Shown here piece by piece: positions 61,525 through 64,000 of a stretch of 64,000 nt of DNA. The translations under genes were made by a program, and so were the position numbers. Position 1 is the first letter of the stretch. Every line of letters starts with the position of its first letter. Source of the stretch: Mucilaginibacter dorajii. GTDB lineage: Bacteria > Bacteroidota > Bacteroidia > Sphingobacteriales > Sphingobacteriaceae. The stretch is taken from positions 1 through 64,000 of the forward strand of contig NZ_JANTYS010000025.1 in assembly GCF_024808255.1 (NCBI RefSeq), in the 5' to 3' direction. The notes beneath the pieces were generated by a model. It did no database searches. It saw only the letters and a program-made list of their open reading frames with translations, and had not been told where the DNA came from.

Positions 61525-62295
61525 ATGAAAAATTTATTGAAACCAGTATTATTTACTGCTGCTTTATTCGCGGCCAAAGCAAGCGTGGCCCAGGTTAATT
61601 TAGGTGCTACAACCGCAACTAAAATTGTTACGCAAACGGCATTGCCATCTGTAAATGCGGCAACTGTTGCTCAGAAAGCGGCTGCTCAAACTACCAACAT
61701 CAGCAACCAGGCAGCAGCACAGGCGCAAAACGTAGCTGCGCATACAGCAGCCCAAACCCAGGCTACTACTAACGCTGCTGCCGTTAATACGCAAACAGCA
61801 GCAAACCAGGCTACAACTTTAAACGGAAGTGTTAACCCGGCTGCCAATGTAGCATCAAATACGGCTATTGATGGTTCGTCTGTGGCTACCAAGGTATCTG
61901 GCTCCGGTAGTTTAAATGGCTCTGCATCTACAGCTAATACTACTAACGCTGTAAATGGCGGCATATCTGCAACAAAAACCGCGGCTTCAAACGCGTCTGC
62001 TGATGTTAGCGCAAAAGCTAACGAGGCTGCGGTAAAAGCATCAGCAGCAAAAACGGCTACTGTTCACGCCGCTAAAGCTACCGGCTCAAAGGCAATTAAT
62101 GCTGCCAAAAGTGTAAATGTGAGTAGCAAAGAAAGTTTAAGTGGTTCTGGTAGCGCGGCTACAACAGCTAAAAACGCCAACGTTAATTTAAGCAACAGCG
62201 GTTCATCAGCAACTACTGTTAAAGCCGGTAAAAGAAGTGCAGCTATCAGTGCATCCGGCAGTGGTTCAACCAAAGTGAACGCCGCTAAACAATAA
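61525..62295 (+). CDS. Exported Ala/Ser/Thr/Asn-rich low-complexity protein
   Basis: 256 residues. Signal peptide (MKNLLKPVLFTAALFAAKAS, cut after VAQ). The remaining 230 residues contain no Phe, Tyr, Trp, Cys or Met and only a handful of Asp/Glu; they are almost wholly Ala, Ser, Thr, Asn, Val, Lys and Gln, in irregular repeats (AAQAQNVAAHTAAQTQA, KTAASNASADVSAKANEAAV, SGSGSAATTAKNANV). Net basic. Likely extended or disordered in the periplasm or on the surface. No homolog recognised. It has its own strong hairpin terminator. Confidence 0.8.
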   Translation: MKNLLKPVLFTAALFAAKASVAQVNLGATTATKIVTQTALPSVNAATVAQKAAAQTTNISNQAAAQAQNVAAHTAAQTQATTNAAAVNTQTAANQATTLNGSVNPAANVASNTAIDGSSVATKVSGSGSLNGSASTANTTNAVNGGISATKTAASNASADVSAKANEAAVKASAAKTATVHAAKATGSKAINAAKSVNVSSKESLSGSGSAATTAKNANVNLSNSGSSATTVKAGKRSAAISASGSGSTKVNAAKQ

Positions 62296-62311
62296 CATTT
62301 TATTTTGATAA

Positions 62312-62353
62312 CAAATCAACAAAAGGGCCTTTAAAGGCCCTTTTGTTGATTTG
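62312..62353. terminator. Perfect palindrome terminator
   Basis: 21-bp arms (CAAATCAACAAAAGGGCCTT...), no loop formally, each with a T-run. Serves the low-complexity gene. Confidence 0.85.
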
Positions 62354-62383
62354 AAACACTACCTATAGTTTAATACTACCCCG

Positions 62384-63325
62384 ATGAATAAACTTAAACT
62401 TACCGTGCTGCTTCTAATTATGGGTAGCAGCATACATACCTTTGCACAACTAACAACCACAACCGATACCACAAAAAGGCCACACGTTAAAGAGGTTTTT
62501 GTAAATGTAGGCGCGCAATACATATCAAACCTTACGTATGCCGGCCGCCGGGACGAAAGCAGCGTGCCCTTGCTATTACCCAGTGTTACCCTGGTGAGTA
62601 AGCATGGTTTTTTTCTGAGCGCCATTGGTTACTTTGACCTTAACGGATCAAAATCAGGTGCCGAAGGTTTAAGCGTTACACCGGGTTATGTATTTGGGTT
62701 TGATAGTAAAAAATATTATGGCGGTAACGTATCGGCTACCAAGTTTTTCATTACCGGCAGCAGCCCCATCATCTTATCATCATTTGATGCCACTATAGAT
62801 GCGCAGCTGTATGCCAACCCGGATAACATTATAAAGTTTACTGTTGGCGGCAGTTATCGCTTTGATAAAAACGATAGACATGATATTATCAATACCGCCG
62901 AACTATCTAAAGAAATTTTTGCTTATAAAACCGGCGCTACCAAACTTAATGGCTTAAAATTTACGCCTACCGCTACGCTTTACGCGGGTACGCAGTCGTT
63001 TTACCAAACGTATTATACCGAATCGCAGGTTACCCGGTCGGTAGAAACTCCGCAGAAACAAACACCCATCAATATCTTGTTCCCTAATCAGCCTAAACAA
63101 ACCATTATTACCCAAACAGTAACGCAGGAAAATCAAAAGGAGGTAAGAAGATATCAACTGCTGGCCTTTAGCGGATCGATGCCGGTTACTTATGTGATGA
63201 ATAAAGTGCAGTTTATTTTTACGCCGTACCTTATTAAACCTTTTAACCAGGTTGATTATGTGAGTAACTCCTCTAAAAACGGTTTGTACTTCTTGTTTTC
63301 GATGGGGGCAAGTGTTACGTTTTAA
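62384..63325 (+). CDS. Outer-membrane protein, unknown function
   Basis: 313 residues with a signal peptide ending IHTFAQ. Beta-strand alternation throughout (LSVTPGYVFGFDSKKYYGGN, FTVGGSYRFDKNDRHDI, KVQFIFTPYLIKPFNQVDYV), ending in SMGASVTF, as expected for a barrel. An internal polar stretch (about 210-250, Gln/Thr-rich) may be an external loop. No family identified. Confidence 0.72.
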   Translation: MNKLKLTVLLLIMGSSIHTFAQLTTTTDTTKRPHVKEVFVNVGAQYISNLTYAGRRDESSVPLLLPSVTLVSKHGFFLSAIGYFDLNGSKSGAEGLSVTPGYVFGFDSKKYYGGNVSATKFFITGSSPIILSSFDATIDAQLYANPDNIIKFTVGGSYRFDKNDRHDIINTAELSKEIFAYKTGATKLNGLKFTPTATLYAGTQSFYQTYYTESQVTRSVETPQKQTPINILFPNQPKQTIITQTVTQENQKEVRRYQLLAFSGSMPVTYVMNKVQFIFTPYLIKPFNQVDYVSNSSKNGLYFLFSMGASVTF

Positions 63326-63411
63326 ATTTTTTTGAGCACTACCGGTAAAAATGTTAACATATAGTTTAAATACGCGTGTTTTTTATAAACTTCGCATTTA
63401 AACTGACCGTT

Positions 63412-64000
63412 ATGCGTTTTTACCCCTCTTTTCATAAATTTTTAAGTGTTTGTCTATTATTTACGGCTATAGTTGCCAAAGCCCAGGTACCGGGGGCGGG
63501 CATTGACGTGCAGCACTATACCTTTGCACTACAGTTGAATGATGATAATAACAACATTAAAGGCGAAGCCACCGTTGCGATAAAGTTTTTAAAAGATGCA
63601 TCGTCGTTTAGCTTAAATCTGGTTAAGAAGAACGCCAAAGGGAATGGGATGATCGTATCAACTATTACCGAAAATGGCAAAAATTTAAAGTTTGAACAAG
63701 ATAGCGACGTGGTTAAAATATACACCACGGTAAAAGCGCCAAGCCGCCACACTTATGTAGTTACTTACGAAGGTATCCCAGCTGATGGGCTTATTATATC
63801 TACCAATAAGTTTGGCCACCGTACGTTTTTCGGCGATAACTGGCCTAACCGGGCGCACAACTGGATTCCTTGTGTTGATTTACCTGCCGATAAAGCCACT
63901 GTTGATTTTATAGTAACCGCGCCAGATCATTACCAGGTAGTATCAAACGGGTTAAAGCTGGAAGAAAAAGCGTTGCCTAATCGCCTAAAACTTACCCACT
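63412..64000 (+). CDS. M1-family peptidase, N-terminal part (cut by window end)
   Basis: 196 codons, open at the right edge. Signal peptide ending AKAQ, then the M1 N-terminal domain with FFGDNWPNRAHNWIPCVDLP and the following DKATVDFIVTAPDHYQVVSN, as in bacterial gluzincin aminopeptidases. The active site lies beyond the window, so intactness is unknown. Start from the ATG at 63412. Confidence 0.85.
   Translation, partial: MRFYPSFHKFLSVCLLFTAIVAKAQVPGAGIDVQHYTFALQLNDDNNNIKGEATVAIKFLKDASSFSLNLVKKNAKGNGMIVSTITENGKNLKFEQDSDVVKIYTTVKAPSRHTYVVTYEGIPADGLIISTNKFGHRTFFGDNWPNRAHNWIPCVDLPADKATVDFIVTAPDHYQVVSNGLKLEEKALPNRLKLTH

Noticed and set aside
1..64000. tRNA, rRNA or other stable RNA genes
   Set aside because: No cloverleaf or rRNA-like sequence was recognised by eye; a covariance-model scan would be needed to exclude small RNAs, including SRP RNA near ffh.

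Overview
The window looks like a chromosomal segment of a Bacteroidota bacterium, most likely Sphingobacteriaceae of the Mucilaginibacter/Pedobacter type. The reasons are Bacteroidota-type promoters (TTTG - about 19 nt - TAnnTTTG, seen cleanly upstream of ffh, an NlpC gene and a TPR gene), few Shine-Dalgarno sequences, and many families typical of that phylum: DUF5686 and DUF3078 outer-membrane proteins, DUF2911, YtxJ, prolyl oligopeptidase, WYL regulators, and SNF2 helicase. No rRNA, tRNA, CRISPR array, prophage or complete insertion sequence was seen. The genus is inference.

Layout. 1-8.1 kb: TlpA-like thioredoxin, MacB-like permease, acyltransferase, pgpA, a higBA toxin-antitoxin pair with an operator/promoter, terC and an unknown gene. 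8.4-20.9 kb: prolyl oligopeptidase, tex, a Crp/Fnr regulator, an esterase, a cyclopropane-fatty-acid synthase, DUF2911-TPR and a PQQ-type sugar dehydrogenase. 20.9-31 kb: pyruvate dehydrogenase E2 and E1-alpha, an NlpC/P60-CapA pair, an SNF2 helicase flanked on both sides by the same snap-back repeat, dinB and a REP-like cluster. 31.6-39.2 kb: a seven-gene operon with two ABC ATPases, an ABC-2 permease, a GntR/YtrA regulator, an envelope protein, a 1211-residue permease fused to an M1-peptidase-like domain that has lost its zinc motif, and a small helical protein. A perfect 7-8-7 inverted repeat precedes the first gene. 39.4-47.7 kb: nnr, ECF sigma/anti-sigma, lipA, an aminopeptidase P, a TPR protein, ribH, a 36-residue lipoprotein and ytxJ. 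48-51.2 kb: an RNA-repair-type locus, with RtcB divergent from a three-gene unit (DUF4177-like protein, WYL regulator, and a previously short-of-threshold 55-residue ORF) around a perfect CTGCGCAA-N5-TTGCGCAG palindrome. 51.5-64 kb: a TPR hybrid-free histidine kinase, DUF5686 barrel, metallophosphoesterase, DinB-like protein, DUF3078, ffh, an extremely low-complexity Ala/Ser/Thr/Asn protein, an outer-membrane protein and the start of an M1 peptidase.

How the parts work together. Much of the segment is housekeeping: central metabolism (pyruvate dehydrogenase with lipA supplying lipoate), protein targeting (ffh), metabolite repair (nnr), riboflavin (ribH) and membrane lipid synthesis (pgpA, cfa). 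The two most system-like loci are the GntR-controlled double-ABC operon and the WYL/RtcB locus. Both carry their own regulator and a palindrome placed where an operator would be expected.

Intergenic DNA is unusually structured. There are four copies of a 210-240 bp snap-back element bounded internally by GTCATTTCGA and its complement, a REP-like cluster, and several spacers made of short words repeated directly and inverted. Several genes (higB, lipA, dinB) have the -7 box only 4-6 nt from the ATG, which predicts leaderless mRNAs.
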